Assembly: GCA_019359355.1 (NCBI GenBank)
Contig: JAHHHM010000014.1
Location: 1-64,000, forward strand
DNA from: Microcoleus vaginatus WJT46-NPBG5
GTDB taxonomy: Bacteria > Cyanobacteriota > Cyanobacteriia > Cyanobacteriales > Oscillatoriaceae
Length of the DNA: 64,000 nucleotides
Reading direction: 5' to 3'
Part shown: positions 54,727-64,000 of the stretch, in pieces
Numbering within the stretch: position 1 is the stretch's first letter
Layout: the number at the start of each line of letters is the position of its first letter
Notes under the pieces: generated by a model
Databases searched by the model: none
What the model saw: only the letters and a program-made list of their open reading frames with translations
What the model was told of the DNA's origin: nothing
Program-made: the position numbers and the translations under genes

Positions 54727-55659
54727 ATGGTATCAATTAAGAACATTCATTCGCCTCAGCAGGAAGAGGAATCGACCTTTGACTTATCGGCCTATTTAGC
54801 AGGGCGACAAGTTCAGGTGGAAGCGGCGCTTGACCGTGCCATCCCCCTCACTTATCCTGAAAAAATTTATGAGGCGATGCGCTACTCTCTCTTAGCCGGG
54901 GGCAAGCGCCTACGTCCGATTTTATGTCTAGCGACGTGTGAACTAACCGGCGGCACACCGGAAATGGCCATGCCAACCGCCTGCGCCTTGGAAATGATCC
55001 ACACCATGTCGTTGATTCACGACGACTTGCCGGCAATGGATAATGACGATTACCGCCGGGGCAAACTAACCAATCACAAGGTGTACGGCGAAGATATCGC
55101 GATTTTGGCAGGAGATGGCTTACTGGCTTATGCCTTTGAATTCATTGCCGGCCAGACTCAAGGCGTTCCCGCCGAAAGAGTGTTACAGGTGATTGCTAAA
55201 CTGGGCAATGCAGTTGGGGCTGCTGGCTTGGTCGGGGGCCAAGTGGTGGATCTCGAATCTGAGGGCAAGCCGGATATTTCTTTGGAAACCCTCAACTTTA
55301 TCCACACCCACAAAACAGGTGCGCTACTAGAATCTTGTGTGGTTTGTGGGGCAATTTTGGCCGGATCACCGGCTGAAGATTTGCAACGGTTGTCTCGTTA
55401 CGCCCAGAATATTGGCTTAGCGTTTCAAATTATTGATGACATTCTGGATATCACCGCCACCCAAGAAGCCCTGGGCAAAACTGCCGGTAAAGACTTGCAA
55501 GCCCAAAAGGCAACTTATCCCAGCCTTTGGGGGCTGGAGGAATCTGAACGCCAAGCCCGCCAACTGGTAGAAGCCGCGAAGGCAGAACTGGCAAGCTTTG
55601 GGCCAAAGGCTCAACCGCTTCAGGCGATCGCAGATTTCATTACCAACCGCAATCATTAA
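54727..55659 (+). CDS. crtE: Geranylgeranyl diphosphate synthase family protein
   Basis: About 310 residues from the ATG at 54727 (AGGTG upstream); an ORF start at 54682 would add 15 residues. It is a trans-prenyl diphosphate synthase with the first aspartate-rich motif in [17 protein letters not shown] and the second in FQIIDDILD. By similarity to cyanobacterial CrtE it makes GGPP from IPP for carotenoids, the chlorophyll phytyl tail and quinones; FPP-synthase activity is an alternative. Intact. Confidence 0.9.
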   Translation: MVSIKNIHSPQQEEESTFDLSAYLAGRQVQVEAALDRAIPLTYPEKIYEAMRYSLLAGGKRLRPILCLATCELTGGTPEMAMPTACALEMIHTMSLIHDDLPAMDNDDYRRGKLTNHKVYGEDIAILAGDGLLAYAFEFIAGQTQGVPAERVLQVIAKLGNAVGAAGLVGGQVVDLESEGKPDISLETLNFIHTHKTGALLESCVVCGAILAGSPAEDLQRLSRYAQNIGLAFQIIDDILDITATQEALGKTAGKDLQAQKATYPSLWGLEESERQARQLVEAAKAELASFGPKAQPLQAIADFITNRNH

Positions 55660-55705
55660 GCGAGAATGAAAAATTAAGAATTGAGAAAAAAGCAATTTAA
55701 TTTTT

Positions 55706-55746
55706 CATTCTTCATTCTTCATTCTTCATTCTTCATTCTTTACTCT
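55706..55746. repeat. CATTCTT heptamer tandem repeat
   Basis: TTCATTC/CATTCTT is repeated about five times just before the DUF212 gene, the classical form of short tandemly repeated heptamers in cyanobacteria. It lies within the probable leader of the next gene, whose copy number may vary between strains. Confidence 0.8.
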
Positions 55747-55747
55747 T

Positions 55748-56203
55748 ATGCAGGACTTTGGCCGTATTCTCGACAACCAAGTGTTGGTAGTTGCACTCAC
55801 TGCCTGTCTGATCGCTCAAATATTAAAGGTGATCTTTGAATTGGTCATACATGGCAAGGTCAATCTGCGCGTATTGGTAACCACCGGCGGAATGCCTAGC
55901 GCTCATTCTGCGCTGGTGACAGCCCTAGCTACCAGTGTCGGGCAGACTGTGGGGTGGGAAACACCTGAGTTTGCCGTTGCGGCAATTTTTGCGATTATCG
56001 TCATGTACGATGCAGCAGGCGTGCGCTTAGCTGCCGGCAAGCAGGCACGCATCCTCAATCAAATTATTGATGAGCTGTTTCAAGAACACCCCAAGTTTAA
56101 CGAAGACCGGCTCAAGGAATTACTCGGTCACACTCCAGTTCAGGTAATTGTAGGTTCTACCCTCGGCGCTGCCATCTCGTGCTTAGCAGGGCCGGCCTAT
56201 TAA
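55748..56203 (+). CDS. DUF212/YuiD-like divergent PAP2 membrane protein
   Basis: A 151-residue membrane protein of the DUF212 (YuiD) family. It carries the divergent acid-phosphatase/PAP2-type motif GGMPSAHSALVTALATSVG and the segment VMYDAAGVRLAAGKQARILN, with about four hydrophobic helices. In cyanobacteria it is frequently next to the prenyl diphosphate synthase gene, as here, suggesting action on a prenyl or lipid phosphate, which is inference. Confidence 0.85.
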   Translation: MQDFGRILDNQVLVVALTACLIAQILKVIFELVIHGKVNLRVLVTTGGMPSAHSALVTALATSVGQTVGWETPEFAVAAIFAIIVMYDAAGVRLAAGKQARILNQIIDELFQEHPKFNEDRLKELLGHTPVQVIVGSTLGAAISCLAGPAY

Positions 56204-56315
56204 TTTCTCCCTACTGAGGGAGGTTGGAGGTGGGAGTTTTGAGTGTTCAATGCCCCATGCCCAAAGAGTTAAGAATCAGGACACGGAACCATAGCCGTGT
56301 CCCTCCTAATATTGC

Positions 56316-56645
56316 TTAAGATGCCGGTGTTAGGGATGCCAGGGGTTCTGGGATCGCCTCTGAAGGTGCTTGAAATTCGCCGGTATGGACAAATTCTAGG
56401 CGCAATTTTAACCAGGTAATGAACTGGGGATTGGTGGAAATGACCGCAACAGCCGGCTGTGGACATTTGGCTTTAACGGGTGCCATCGCCGGCGCTTCTA
56501 AAAATGCCGGCTCTTTGACTAGCCAAAAATCAATTTCTTTTTCCAGTTCTTTGTAGTGACGGTGACGCTCTTGGAGAACTTCTTCAAAGGGTTCTTCCTC
56601 TAATAAAAAGCGCTGGCTGGCCAGAATGAAGTAGTAAGTTTGCAT
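56316..56645 (-). CDS. ycf54: Ycf54, Mg-protoporphyrin ester cyclase assembly factor
   Basis: A 109-residue protein matching the Ycf54 family (TYYFILASQRFLLEEEPFEE, HYKELEKEIDFWLVKEPAFL, CPQPAVAVISTNPQFITWLK). In Synechocystis Ycf54 is needed for the aerobic Mg-protoporphyrin IX monomethyl ester cyclase (AcsF/CycI) in chlorophyll synthesis. Its presence fixes the window as from an oxygenic phototroph. The short Pro/Ala tail after residue 95 is variable. Confidence 0.92.
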   Translation of the reverse strand: MQTYYFILASQRFLLEEEPFEEVLQERHRHYKELEKEIDFWLVKEPAFLEAPAMAPVKAKCPQPAVAVISTNPQFITWLKLRLEFVHTGEFQAPSEAIPEPLASLTPAS

Positions 56646-56725
56646 CTCAAATTATTCCAGTTGTTGTCAGATGTGGCTGTTTGAGTTGACATTTTAAATT
56701 CTGAATACATTCAAAATTCAGAGAT

Positions 56726-57448
56726 TTAAAATTCTCCTCGCATGGCTTGCTTCATCTCGCGGACGGCTCGCTCCATACCCACTAAAACAGCTCGACTGAT
56801 AATTGTATGACCAATGTTGAGCTCTTCCATGCCTTCAATGCCGGCAATGGGGTAAACGTTCCAGTAGGTCAAACCGTGGCCGGCATTCACTCGCAAGCCG
56901 GCAGCGAGTGCTTGTTCGCAGCCTTGGGCTAACACCGCTAATTCTTTCTGCCGGCTCACTTCATCTGCTGCTTCAGCATAGCGACCCGTGTGCAGTTCAA
57001 TAAACTTCGCCTTCACAATCGCCGATGCTGCTATCTGAACGGGATCGGCGTCAATAAACAAGCTAACCGGAATTCCCGCCCCTTGCAAAGTGCCCACAAT
57101 CTCACCCAGGCGATGCATCTGGCCGTTAATATCCAGCCCTCCCTCGGTGGTCACTTCTTCTCGGCGTTCCGGTACGAGGGTGACGTAGTCGGGTTGAATA
57201 TCGAGTGCGATGGCCACCATTTCCGATGTCGCTGCCATCTCTAAATTCAAATGGGTGCGAACCGTCTGCCGCAGCAAGCGCACATCCCGATCTTGAATAT
57301 GCCGCCGATCTTCTCGCAAATGCACAGTGATGCCATCAGCGCCGGCAAGTTCTGCCAGCACCGCTGCGGCAACCGGATCTGGCTCAACCGTCCGCCGCGC
57401 CTGCCGGATCGTGGCAATGTGGTCAATGTTGACGCCAAGTGTAGGCAA
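56726..57448 (-). CDS. pdxJ: Pyridoxine 5'-phosphate synthase
   Basis: About 240 residues from a TTG at 57448 ([19 protein letters not shown]), preceded by GGGAGAG; the in-frame extension to 57538 adds 30 non-family residues. PdxJ condenses 1-deoxyxylulose 5-phosphate with amino-acetone phosphate to give pyridoxine phosphate. The active-site segments are [45 protein letters not shown] and [14 protein letters not shown]. Intact. Confidence 0.95.
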   Translation of the reverse strand: MPTLGVNIDHIATIRQARRTVEPDPVAAAVLAELAGADGITVHLREDRRHIQDRDVRLLRQTVRTHLNLEMAATSEMVAIALDIQPDYVTLVPERREEVTTEGGLDINGQMHRLGEIVGTLQGAGIPVSLFIDADPVQIAASAIVKAKFIELHTGRYAEAADEVSRQKELAVLAQGCEQALAAGLRVNAGHGLTYWNVYPIAGIEGMEELNIGHTIISRAVLVGMERAVREMKQAMRGEF

Positions 57449-57596
57449 GCTGAATCTCTCCCTCAAACCAGAGTTTTTCGCCTTTGATCTTACCTGAAAT
57501 CGCTCCAGCCTCTTGATTGTGATAACCCCAGATATCAAAAGTGCTGATTTCAGACGGTTCGCGCCTGGGGGAAACAGGCGCGAAACCGCTCAACAC

Positions 57597-58607
57597 TCAG
57601 TAGCTATTCGCTGCATTTTGCTGAGCGTAGTTGAGGTTGGACTGATAGCTAACCACCCTATCTTGAGCTGCTTGATAATTGGGGCTGGACTGGGGCACCT
57701 TTTTCATCAGCTCGATTGCTTGCTGCCACTGAGTTGCAACTTCGTCCCACTGAGCCTGAGTGCTAGCCGTTTGAGCCAGATTTGCCGCCCGTGTGGCGCT
57801 GTTAACCCCCTCGCGCCAGGGATCGGACTGAGCTGCCGGCTTGTTCGGTGCTGCTGCCGGCTTGTTCGGTGCTGCTGCCGGCACGGGAGTTACTGGCTTG
57901 TTTGCTGTCGCTGCCGGCACCGGAGTTGCTGGCTTATTCCCTGTTCCTGCCGGTGCCGCCGGTGCCGCCGGCTTGGCTGGGGCTGTCTGGGTGGCTGCTG
58001 GCGCTGAAGCCTCTTCCGCCTCATTTCCAAACAAACCGGGGATAGGCGGCTTGAGCACTGCAATTGCCGCTACTGCAGCAAGGGCGGCAAGCGCCCCAAT
58101 GCCTCCAAGCAGCAGCCCTTTATTGATGGGACGCTTAGCCTTAGCCGGTGGGGCTTCTTCTTCTTCTTCTTCTTCCCCAGTTTCGTAACCATCGATATCG
58201 TCAATACCCGCCGATCCGTAGTCGTCATCAATTCCCGGTGAGTCCATATCCTCGTAAGATGGAGTCTCCTCAATGGGTGGCATTACGTCTGAGTGGAATT
58301 GAGAAGCAGTCTCTAGACCAAATTCGTCGCTCCAAGCGGGAGTATCTTGTCCGTTCTGATACCCATCAATTCTGACCATGTGTATGGCTTCGCTCTCCAA
58401 CTTCGTCATTCCCTGATGGATGAAGGTAACAACGGCTTGTTGATTGGGCACTTGAGCCGCCTTCAGAATGATGTGTAAAAAACCATCTTCCTGCTCAGCT
58501 GAGGCGGTGATGCCTTTGGGTTGAAGGGTGCGGTTGAGCAGGGCGGCGATGGCGTTCGGATCGCCCTGTTTAGCAAGTTCGAGGGGGTTAGGCTTTGATG
58601 ATGACAT
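57597..58607 (-). CDS. Membrane protein with Pro/Ala linker, paralogue A
   Basis: About 336 residues from the ATG at 58607. The N-terminal domain (residues 1-100, LELAKQGDPNAIAALLNRTL, GFLHIILKAAQVPNQQAVVT) is shared with the next gene. An acidic stretch leads to one transmembrane helix (GLLLGGIGALAALAAVAAIA). A low-complexity linker of NKPATPVPAA/APNKPAA repeats follows, then a C-terminal helical module (NSATRAANLAQTASTQAQWD, EVATQWQQAIELMKKVP) like a coiled coil. No named family recognised. It is tandem with paralogue B on the same strand. Confidence 0.75.
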   Translation of the reverse strand: MSSSKPNPLELAKQGDPNAIAALLNRTLQPKGITASAEQEDGFLHIILKAAQVPNQQAVVTFIHQGMTKLESEAIHMVRIDGYQNGQDTPAWSDEFGLETASQFHSDVMPPIEETPSYEDMDSPGIDDDYGSAGIDDIDGYETGEEEEEEEAPPAKAKRPINKGLLLGGIGALAALAAVAAIAVLKPPIPGLFGNEAEEASAPAATQTAPAKPAAPAAPAGTGNKPATPVPAATANKPVTPVPAAAPNKPAAAPNKPAAQSDPWREGVNSATRAANLAQTASTQAQWDEVATQWQQAIELMKKVPQSSPNYQAAQDRVVSYQSNLNYAQQNAANSY

Positions 58608-58765
58608 AGGTCGCAAGGGTAGGCGCACAGAAGTGGGTGAGTGTTCTTACCAATCAGAATACCCTCTATTTAACGGCTGCTTTGCTTGCTTGCGGTGTGC
58701 GTCATGCAGACGCCTAAGAGCTGAATGCAGGGGTAGCCGTGCTGAGGGGCGAACTAACCTCAAGC

Positions 58766-59563
58766 TTAGGGGCTAGTCTTTGCTTTTTGCTGGGCATATT
58801 CTAACTTGCGCTGATACTCCTTTACTTTTTGCTGGGCTAACTTATGCTTGGGATCAGATACCGGCACCGCTTGCATCAACTTCTGTGCTTCCTGCCACTG
58901 ATTGGCGATTGAGTTCCACTCTTGTTGCGTTTTAGCGGTTTGAGCCTGGCTAGAGGCGCGGGTGGCTTGGTTAACAGCTTGCCCGAAGAAATTCGCCGAT
59001 GGCGACGAGGTTGCCGATGCCGGCACAGATTGGGTAGGCAAAGACGGTTCTCGCTTGAAGTTGAACAATAAAAGTGCACTGGCAACGATAAAAACTGGCA
59101 AAATAACCAGCATTTTCTCTCGCTTTGTATCTAACCAATTGGGAGGTTGCACTTTTGCTACAGCACCCACTGATTGATCTATCTTATTCGTTGTTGGCTC
59201 AGCGATTTCCCAACTGCCTGCCGGTGTGATGCTCTCATCTCCATCTGGGAGCAACTTGGCCTGGGGCTTCAGTTCAATTTCTTCATAACAGACGGGTGAA
59301 GTTTCTCCCGGCAAATATACAGAAATCTTTACAGTTTTAATGGCAACCACTCCTAAATTTAGAATAACTTTGCGAATAAAAGTTATCAAAACTTTTAAGT
59401 TGGGGACTTGATTGGCTTCAAAAATTACGTGCAAGCAATTCCCTTCTCTCGTCGCTTTTGCAGTCATCCCTCTAGGTTTCAGCCAACGATTCATCAAGGT
59501 TGCGAGCGCTTGAGCATTTTCTTGTTTGGCAATTTCTAGGGTGTCGGGCGTTGATTTCGTCAT
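58766..59563 (-). CDS. Membrane protein, paralogue B
   Basis: A 265-residue relative of the adjacent gene: the same N-terminal domain (TLEIAKQENAQALATLMNRW, LHVIFEANQVPNLKVLITFI), one transmembrane helix (MLVILPVFIVASALLLF), a short Ser/Pro linker instead of the long Ala/Pro repeats, and the same C-terminal module (NQATRASSQAQTAKTQQEWN, QKLMQAVPVSDPKHKLAQQK). Proposed topology is cytoplasmic N-terminus and periplasmic C-terminus. Function unknown. Confidence 0.75.
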   Translation of the reverse strand: MTKSTPDTLEIAKQENAQALATLMNRWLKPRGMTAKATREGNCLHVIFEANQVPNLKVLITFIRKVILNLGVVAIKTVKISVYLPGETSPVCYEEIELKPQAKLLPDGDESITPAGSWEIAEPTTNKIDQSVGAVAKVQPPNWLDTKREKMLVILPVFIVASALLLFNFKREPSLPTQSVPASATSSPSANFFGQAVNQATRASSQAQTAKTQQEWNSIANQWQEAQKLMQAVPVSDPKHKLAQQKVKEYQRKLEYAQQKAKTSP

Positions 59564-60093
59564 AATAGAAATAAATAATTGACAAGAAAAGATTTCAGTA
59601 TTTTTACTCTTGAATCAGAGTAAATTTTCCTGTATTGTGGCTGATTTTTAGATAGCCTATTGTCCTTGGGTCTCTATCTTTGCTATTTGTCAAGGGCGTA
59701 AATGAGGAATCGCAAATAACGAATGATAACCAGGACATCGCATAAAGTCAGTGATAAATAGATGCTATCTAAACTGTATTGCAAATACTGCGAAATAGGC
59801 GATACCGGCCTAGGATCTAAGAAAATGTTCAGGGTGCGTTCATTTGGCCCTAGTAGTTCGCTCGACTCTAGGGTTTCCCATAGCAACGAGAATGCCGGCA
59901 GATGTGGCCTTTGCAACAATATTTAATGCAAATGGGCGAAAAATTCGGAGGGTGCCGGCACTCACCAAGAGACAACAATCTCAGCTTGCCGCCGGCATTT
60001 CCCCATCAAAAATTCAAAAAGGTATAAATTGAAGGAATCAAAACTGGAGACGCTGTTAAAATCCAGTTAACCTCTGTGCTGAAGCTCCATGAC
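59564..60093. other. Intergenic region before the ABC ATPase gene
   Basis: About 500 bp between divergent genes. A 78-codon minus-strand ORF (59683-59919) and a 62-codon plus-strand ORF (59844-60032) overlap each other and have no recognisable domains, so neither is annotated. No clear terminator or operator was found. Confidence 0.4.
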
Positions 60094-62175
60094 ATGACCG
60101 AAACCGTTTTAGATGTTCGCAACCTGCAAGTCCTGTTTCAAACCGACGAGAGACTGCTCAAAGCCGTTGACGGCATTTCCTTTGAGGTCAAGCGAGGCCA
60201 AACCCTAGGGATTGTGGGCGAATCGGGTTCAGGCAAATCCGTGACTTCCCTCGCCGTCATGGGTTTAGTGCCGAGTCCACCGGGCAAAATTGCTGGTGGC
60301 GAAATTTGGTTTCGGGGGGTGACGCCGGCAGGCGAACTGCAAGAACCCGTGAATCTGCTACAGTTGCCGGCAGAAAAAATGCAGCAGTACAGAGGGGGTC
60401 AGCTAGCCACGATTTTCCAAGAACCGATGAGTGCCCTCAATCCGGTGTATGACATCGGATTTCAGCTCACAGAAGCAATTCGGCTGCATCAAAATGTCTC
60501 GCCGGCACAAGCACGTCGCCTAGCCACTTCGCTGCTGCAAGAAGTGAAACTCCTCCCCAGCGATGAAGAATTGCGGCAGCGTTACCTCGAAACTCGCCAA
60601 ACCTCCGATGAGCGAGAAATTCAGCAGCACATCAACGAGCAAAAACAAGCGATTCTCAAGCGCTATCCTCACGAATTGTCCGGTGGCCAGATTCAGCGGG
60701 TGACGATTGCAATGGCCATTTCCTGCAATCCCACGTTGCTGATTGCCGATGAACCAACCACCGCCTTGGACGTGACGGTGCAAGCAACCATCTTGGCGCT
60801 GCTGCGGGAGTTACGGGATCAGCGGCAGATGACGATGATGTTTATCACCCACGATTTGAGCGTCATTGCCGAAGTTGCAGACTCGGTGGCGGTGATGTAC
60901 CGGGGAAAAATTGTCGAGTACGGTTCAGTGTTGGAGATTTTCTCAAACCCGCAGCATCCTTACACCAAAGGGTTACTCGCTTGCCGGCCCCAGTTAAACC
61001 GGCGCTTGCGCTATCTGCCGACGGTTTCTGACTTTATGGAAGTTGTCACCACCGGCAACGGTGAAGTGGAGATTCGGGAAAAGAATCAGGGGAATGCAGC
61101 AGTAGGGACAGCGCTTCCGTACTTACCGGGTGAAAAGAATAGTGCCGGTAGCACCCCTGTACCCCCTAGCGGTGCGCCGGTGCCTTTGACAAACACAGCC
61201 CCCCTGCTTGACATGGGCACAGAAGAAGCGCCGGTTATGGGTGCTAGCAGCTATGAGATTGCCGACGAATCGGAAGTAGAGCCGGTGGAGGTGAGTGAGG
61301 CGGAAATGGATCAACGGCTGGCAAAATTGCAGCAGTCAGCCCCCCTCGTCAGCATCCGCGACCTTCAAGTGGGCTTCCCGATCAGGGGGATGTTCGGCCA
61401 AACCAAGCGCTATATGATGGCTGTGAATGGGGTTTCCTTTGATGTTTATCCCGGTGAAACCCTTGGTTTGGTCGGTGAGTCGGGTTGCGGCAAAACTACT
61501 TTGGCGAGAACCTTATTACGGCTGATCGAACCGATGAGCGGTCAGATGATGTTTGAGGGGCAAGATATTACCGGCCTTCAAGGAAACGCATTGCGCCGGC
61601 TGCGTCGGGAGATGCAAATTATTTTCCAAGATCCTTTTAGTTCTCTCAACCCGCGCATGAATATTGGCGATGCGGTGATGGAACCGTTAGTTATTCACGC
61701 TGCTGAGAAAAATAGCCGGCAGCAACGGGAACGCGCCGCCTATTTGTTAGAACGGGTTGGTCTAAATCCGGGGTTGATGAAGCGCTATCCTCATGAATTT
61801 TCTGGGGGACAACGGCAAAGAATTTCGATTGCTCGTGCGTTGGCTTTAAACCCTAAGTTTATTGTTTGTGATGAATCGGTTTCTGCTTTGGATGTGTCGG
61901 TGCAGGCACAAGTGCTGAATTTGTTAAAAGAGTTGCAGAGTGAGTTTGGCTTGACTTATATCTTTATTTCTCACGATTTAAGTGTGGTTAAATTTATGAG
62001 TGATCGAATTGTCGTGATGAATAAAGGGAAAATTGAAGAAGTTGGCTCATCTGAGCGACTTTACCGCGAACCGAAACAGGCTTACACGCGCCAGCTCATT
62101 GCTTCAATTCCCACCGGCACCTTGGAGCGAATTCAGCAGCAGCAAGCGTCACGGGAAGAATTAAGAGTGAAGTAG
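60094..62175 (+). CDS. Double-ATPase ABC protein, oligopeptide/nickel type
   Basis: About 693 residues from the ATG at 60094. Two ABC domains are fused in one chain, as in YejF/GsiA. Domain 1 has Walker A GESGSGKS, signature [12 protein letters not shown] and Walker [13 protein letters not shown]. Domain 2 has [21 protein letters not shown] and [12 protein letters not shown], where Asp-Glu-Ser replaces the usual Asp-Glu-Pro. A Pro/acidic linker of about 100 residues joins them. Both domains have the oligopeptide-transporter C-terminal segment ([23 protein letters not shown]). Permease and binding-protein genes are not adjacent. Confidence 0.92.
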   Translation: MTETVLDVRNLQVLFQTDERLLKAVDGISFEVKRGQTLGIVGESGSGKSVTSLAVMGLVPSPPGKIAGGEIWFRGVTPAGELQEPVNLLQLPAEKMQQYRGGQLATIFQEPMSALNPVYDIGFQLTEAIRLHQNVSPAQARRLATSLLQEVKLLPSDEELRQRYLETRQTSDEREIQQHINEQKQAILKRYPHELSGGQIQRVTIAMAISCNPTLLIADEPTTALDVTVQATILALLRELRDQRQMTMMFITHDLSVIAEVADSVAVMYRGKIVEYGSVLEIFSNPQHPYTKGLLACRPQLNRRLRYLPTVSDFMEVVTTGNGEVEIREKNQGNAAVGTALPYLPGEKNSAGSTPVPPSGAPVPLTNTAPLLDMGTEEAPVMGASSYEIADESEVEPVEVSEAEMDQRLAKLQQSAPLVSIRDLQVGFPIRGMFGQTKRYMMAVNGVSFDVYPGETLGLVGESGCGKTTLARTLLRLIEPMSGQMMFEGQDITGLQGNALRRLRREMQIIFQDPFSSLNPRMNIGDAVMEPLVIHAAEKNSRQQRERAAYLLERVGLNPGLMKRYPHEFSGGQRQRISIARALALNPKFIVCDESVSALDVSVQAQVLNLLKELQSEFGLTYIFISHDLSVVKFMSDRIVVMNKGKIEEVGSSERLYREPKQAYTRQLIASIPTGTLERIQQQQASREELRVK

Positions 62176-62190
62176 GTGGAAATCGTTGCC

Positions 62191-62228
62191 TAGGGTGGGT
62201 GGAGTGAAACCTACCCTGTGTTTCACTC
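62191..62228. terminator. Possible bidirectional terminator hairpin
   Basis: GAGTGAAAC (62202-62210) and GTTTCACTC (62220-62228) form a nine-base stem. An alternative pairing of AGGGTGGGT with ACCTACCCT overlaps it. It lies between the convergent ABC and glycosyltransferase genes. No long T-run follows, so its efficiency is uncertain. Confidence 0.45.
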
Positions 62229-62263
62229 TGCTCACCGAAACCCTAAATTTAGCAATGATTACC

Positions 62264-63025
62264 TTAATTCTCCTGGCTAACCGCTTTTCTCTGATCGCGT
62301 GTCGCTAATAAAGCTCTCCACGCAAATACAGGTAAAACTAACATCCGCCGCCAGCGCCAAGGTTCTTGATAGAGCCGGTAGAGCCATTCTAAGTGAAGAT
62401 TTTGCATCCAAACCGGCGCACGAGTTTTGATGCCGGCCCAAATATCAAAGCTGCCACCAACGCCGATCCAGGTTGCTTGGGGACATAGGTGCCGGTTTTG
62501 GGCAATCCAAAATTCCTGACGCGGGACACCTAAACCGACTAAAATCAAACGTGGCTGGAGCTGTTGCAGGGTTTGACACAGTTGTTGCTGTTCCTCTGGG
62601 GACACATAACCATGTTGAACTCCCACCAGGGTTAAGCCGGGAACTTGCCGGTGCCACAACTCGGCTGCTGTCTCAGCCACTCCCGGTGCGCCGCCGAAGA
62701 AAAACACGGGACACTCATTTCCCACTTTTCCTGCCTGTCGCAAAAGGGAATCAGCCAGTTCAATTCCCGGACAGCGCTGTACAGGTTGCCCTTTCAGCCG
62801 CGAGTAAAGCACAATGCCGGCACCATCTGGAATCACGAGTTCCGCCTGCTGAATCACATTTGCCAATGGCGCATTCTCGGTTGCCTGGATGGTCATTTCC
62901 GCATTCAGCGTCACCACATGACATCCTAGCCCTTGATGCAAACGCGACATTAACCAGTCTGCATAGTTATCTAGCAAATGAACCGGCAGTCCTAGTACCG
63001 AAAGTTGTTTTGGCACTTCTGACAT
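62264..63025 (-). CDS. WecG/TagA/CpsF-family glycosyltransferase
   Basis: About 253 residues from the ATG at 63025 (MSEVPKQLSVLGLPV). The family segments are CHVVTLNAEMTIQATENAPL, ELVIPDGAGIVLYSRLKG, FFFGGAPGVAETAAELW, LILVGLGVPRQEFWIAQN and WIGVGGSFDIWAG. These GT26 enzymes add N-acetylmannosamine-type sugars to lipid-linked acceptors for cell-surface polysaccharide. No other polysaccharide genes are adjacent. Confidence 0.9.
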   Translation of the reverse strand: MSEVPKQLSVLGLPVHLLDNYADWLMSRLHQGLGCHVVTLNAEMTIQATENAPLANVIQQAELVIPDGAGIVLYSRLKGQPVQRCPGIELADSLLRQAGKVGNECPVFFFGGAPGVAETAAELWHRQVPGLTLVGVQHGYVSPEEQQQLCQTLQQLQPRLILVGLGVPRQEFWIAQNRHLCPQATWIGVGGSFDIWAGIKTRAPVWMQNLHLEWLYRLYQEPWRWRRMLVLPVFAWRALLATRDQRKAVSQEN

Positions 63026-63717
63026 TATCCACTCTCTCACAACCACACCTCATCAACCTATTATCTCGAAGGACGGGCTTTTAGCAAGGGGCGTCAGCGA
63101 TTATTGATGCTTTGCTCTCTTGCGAATTGCCTTTTTGTAATTACTCTGTGCACTGCTTCCTACCCTGTTTGTTTACAATTAATTTGATAGAGCCATCTAA
63201 TGATTTCACCGGCACGACTTCGACTTTCCCGCTACTCCTGACTTTAAACCGGATACTTTTGAGGACTGTAATTGTTTTTGCCGGCACTGATTAAGCATAT
63301 TAATGCTTAATGTCTGTTCAAAGTGAACGATTAAAAGATTTTTTTGCCAACTCTTTAAAGAAGGGGCTTTTAATTTTAAACTTTTCTTAATCTTAGTTCT
63401 ATTTTCTCCAAAATCAGTTAAAGATAAGAAAGGGATGAGTCGGCTTTTGATGAAGATTTGGATAAACAACGGGCTAGCGCCGGCAGGCAGTCGTTTTTCA
63501 TCCGTTCCGATGCCGGTGAGGCAAAAAAAAAGTTGAGGAGAAAATACAACTCTACCCGTTAGCCAAATACCCGACAACTTTTTTGGCTGACAACGTTTAC
63601 ACACAAGAAATCGCCAAAGCTAAAGCTAAAGAGAATATCTTGTAAGCCTGTCCCCCAATTCTTGATCAATCAGTTCAACCTGAGTGCGTTAAAGTCCGGA
63701 AATTGCCGGTGAATACT
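63026..63717. other. Intergenic region before the GH15 gene
   Basis: About 690 bp between divergent genes. A 132-codon minus-strand ORF (63206-63604) shows no domain, has biased composition and is not supported. No repeat or RNA gene was recognised. Confidence 0.4.
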
Positions 63718-64000
63718 ATGTCAAAAACAGCGACCCAACTGCAAGCCCGTCTCGATGATTACTACCAGCAAATTACGGCGGTGATCGTCGCCCGTCAGAA
63801 TCCTATCACCGGCTTGCTGCCGGCTTCCACAGCAATTAATGCTCATGGCGACTATACCGACGCCTGGGTGAGAGATAACGTTTACAGCATTTTAGCGGTT
63901 TGGGGATTAGCCCTGGCTTACCGCAAAATCGATGATTATTCTGGACGCAGTTTTGAACTTGAACACAGCGTTGTCAAACTCATGCGGGGATTGCTGTTTT
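63718..64000 (+). CDS. Glycoside hydrolase family 15 protein, 5' part
   Basis: The first 94 codons of a gene cut by the window end. The N-terminus ([40 protein letters not shown]) matches the GH15/phosphorylase-kinase-alpha-like proteins of cyanobacteria, with the DAWVRDNVY segment being typical. Such proteins are predicted glucoamylase- or dextranase-like and may act in glycogen metabolism; catalytic residues lie beyond the window. Confidence 0.8.
   Translation, partial: MSKTATQLQARLDDYYQQITAVIVARQNPITGLLPASTAINAHGDYTDAWVRDNVYSILAVWGLALAYRKIDDYSGRSFELEHSVVKLMRGLLF

Noticed and set aside
57513-58188. Plus-strand Cys-rich and Gly/Ala-rich ORFs
   Set aside because: Antisense shadows of the Pro/Ala repeat linker of the minus-strand membrane protein.
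63206-63604. 132-codon minus-strand ORF
   Set aside because: Lys/Ser-rich without a domain, weak start context, in a region otherwise non-coding.

Overview
The window is chromosomal DNA from a cyanobacterium, probably a larger filamentous type. Marker genes support this: a Ycf54-type factor for the chlorophyll cyclase, the carboxysome shell protein CcmP, a CbiT-type cobalamin methyltransferase, an acpP-fabF-tkt cluster, many pentapeptide and TPR proteins, and short intergenic repeats of the ccccatgcccaattccc kind. Scattered GCGATCGC (HIP1) sites are present, and the palindrome GCCGGC is strikingly common. No rRNA, tRNA or CRISPR array was recognised.

Layout. 0.1-4.1 kb: a pentapeptide-repeat gene broken by a one-base frameshift, then a phnD-phnC-phnE phosphonate-type importer on the minus strand. 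4.3-9.6 kb: a Nudix hydrolase, two tandem malQ paralogues, a RodZ-like HTH/membrane protein and an overlapping rRNA-type pseudouridine synthase. 9.6-10.7 kb: a 1.1 kb stretch without a convincing gene. 10.7-18.6 kb: DUF2993 protein, cdsA, cbiT, an Orn/Lys/Arg decarboxylase, a tiny proline-rich ORF, ychF, a small Cys-containing protein, a 16-codon hydrophobic micro-ORF, a stress-protein-like gene and a flavin oxidoreductase. 18.7-30.4 kb: an accessory stretch with a TerB-dynamin fusion GTPase divergent from a membrane/coiled-coil protein, an acidic secreted protein, a DUF2238-like membrane protein, a pentapeptide protein, ccmP, a 105-bp MITE, a class A beta-lactamase lipoprotein, a membrane WD40 protein and two unknown exported or membrane proteins.

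30.7-44.8 kb: tkt, fabF and acpP (minus strand), an HdrB-like CCG-domain protein, a membrane alpha/beta hydrolase, three tandem TPR genes that share leader sequence, an Eis-like acetyltransferase and mutS. 44.9-49.3 kb: a decayed defence-type patch with an AIPR protein, a DUF6883/DUF4926-type overlapping gene pair lying between two relics of a type I HsdM N-terminus, another pseudogene and an AI-2E/PerM permease. 49.5-64 kb: a diguanylate cyclase whose PAS/GAF region appears collapsed, an orphan NitT/TauT-type binding protein, a second Nudix enzyme, an OB-fold lipoprotein, folD, a prenyl diphosphate synthase, a DUF212 membrane protein, ycf54, pdxJ, two paralogous membrane proteins, a double-ATPase peptide/nickel-type ABC protein, a WecG/TagA/CpsF glycosyltransferase and the start of a GH15 protein cut by the window end.

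Most genes are housekeeping. The parts most likely to hold something undescribed are the divergent TerB-dynamin/membrane-protein pair (18.7-22.7 kb) and the AIPR/DUF6883/DUF4926/HsdM-relic patch (44.9-48.1 kb). All functional statements rest on reading the translations by eye and on family knowledge; no database search was run.
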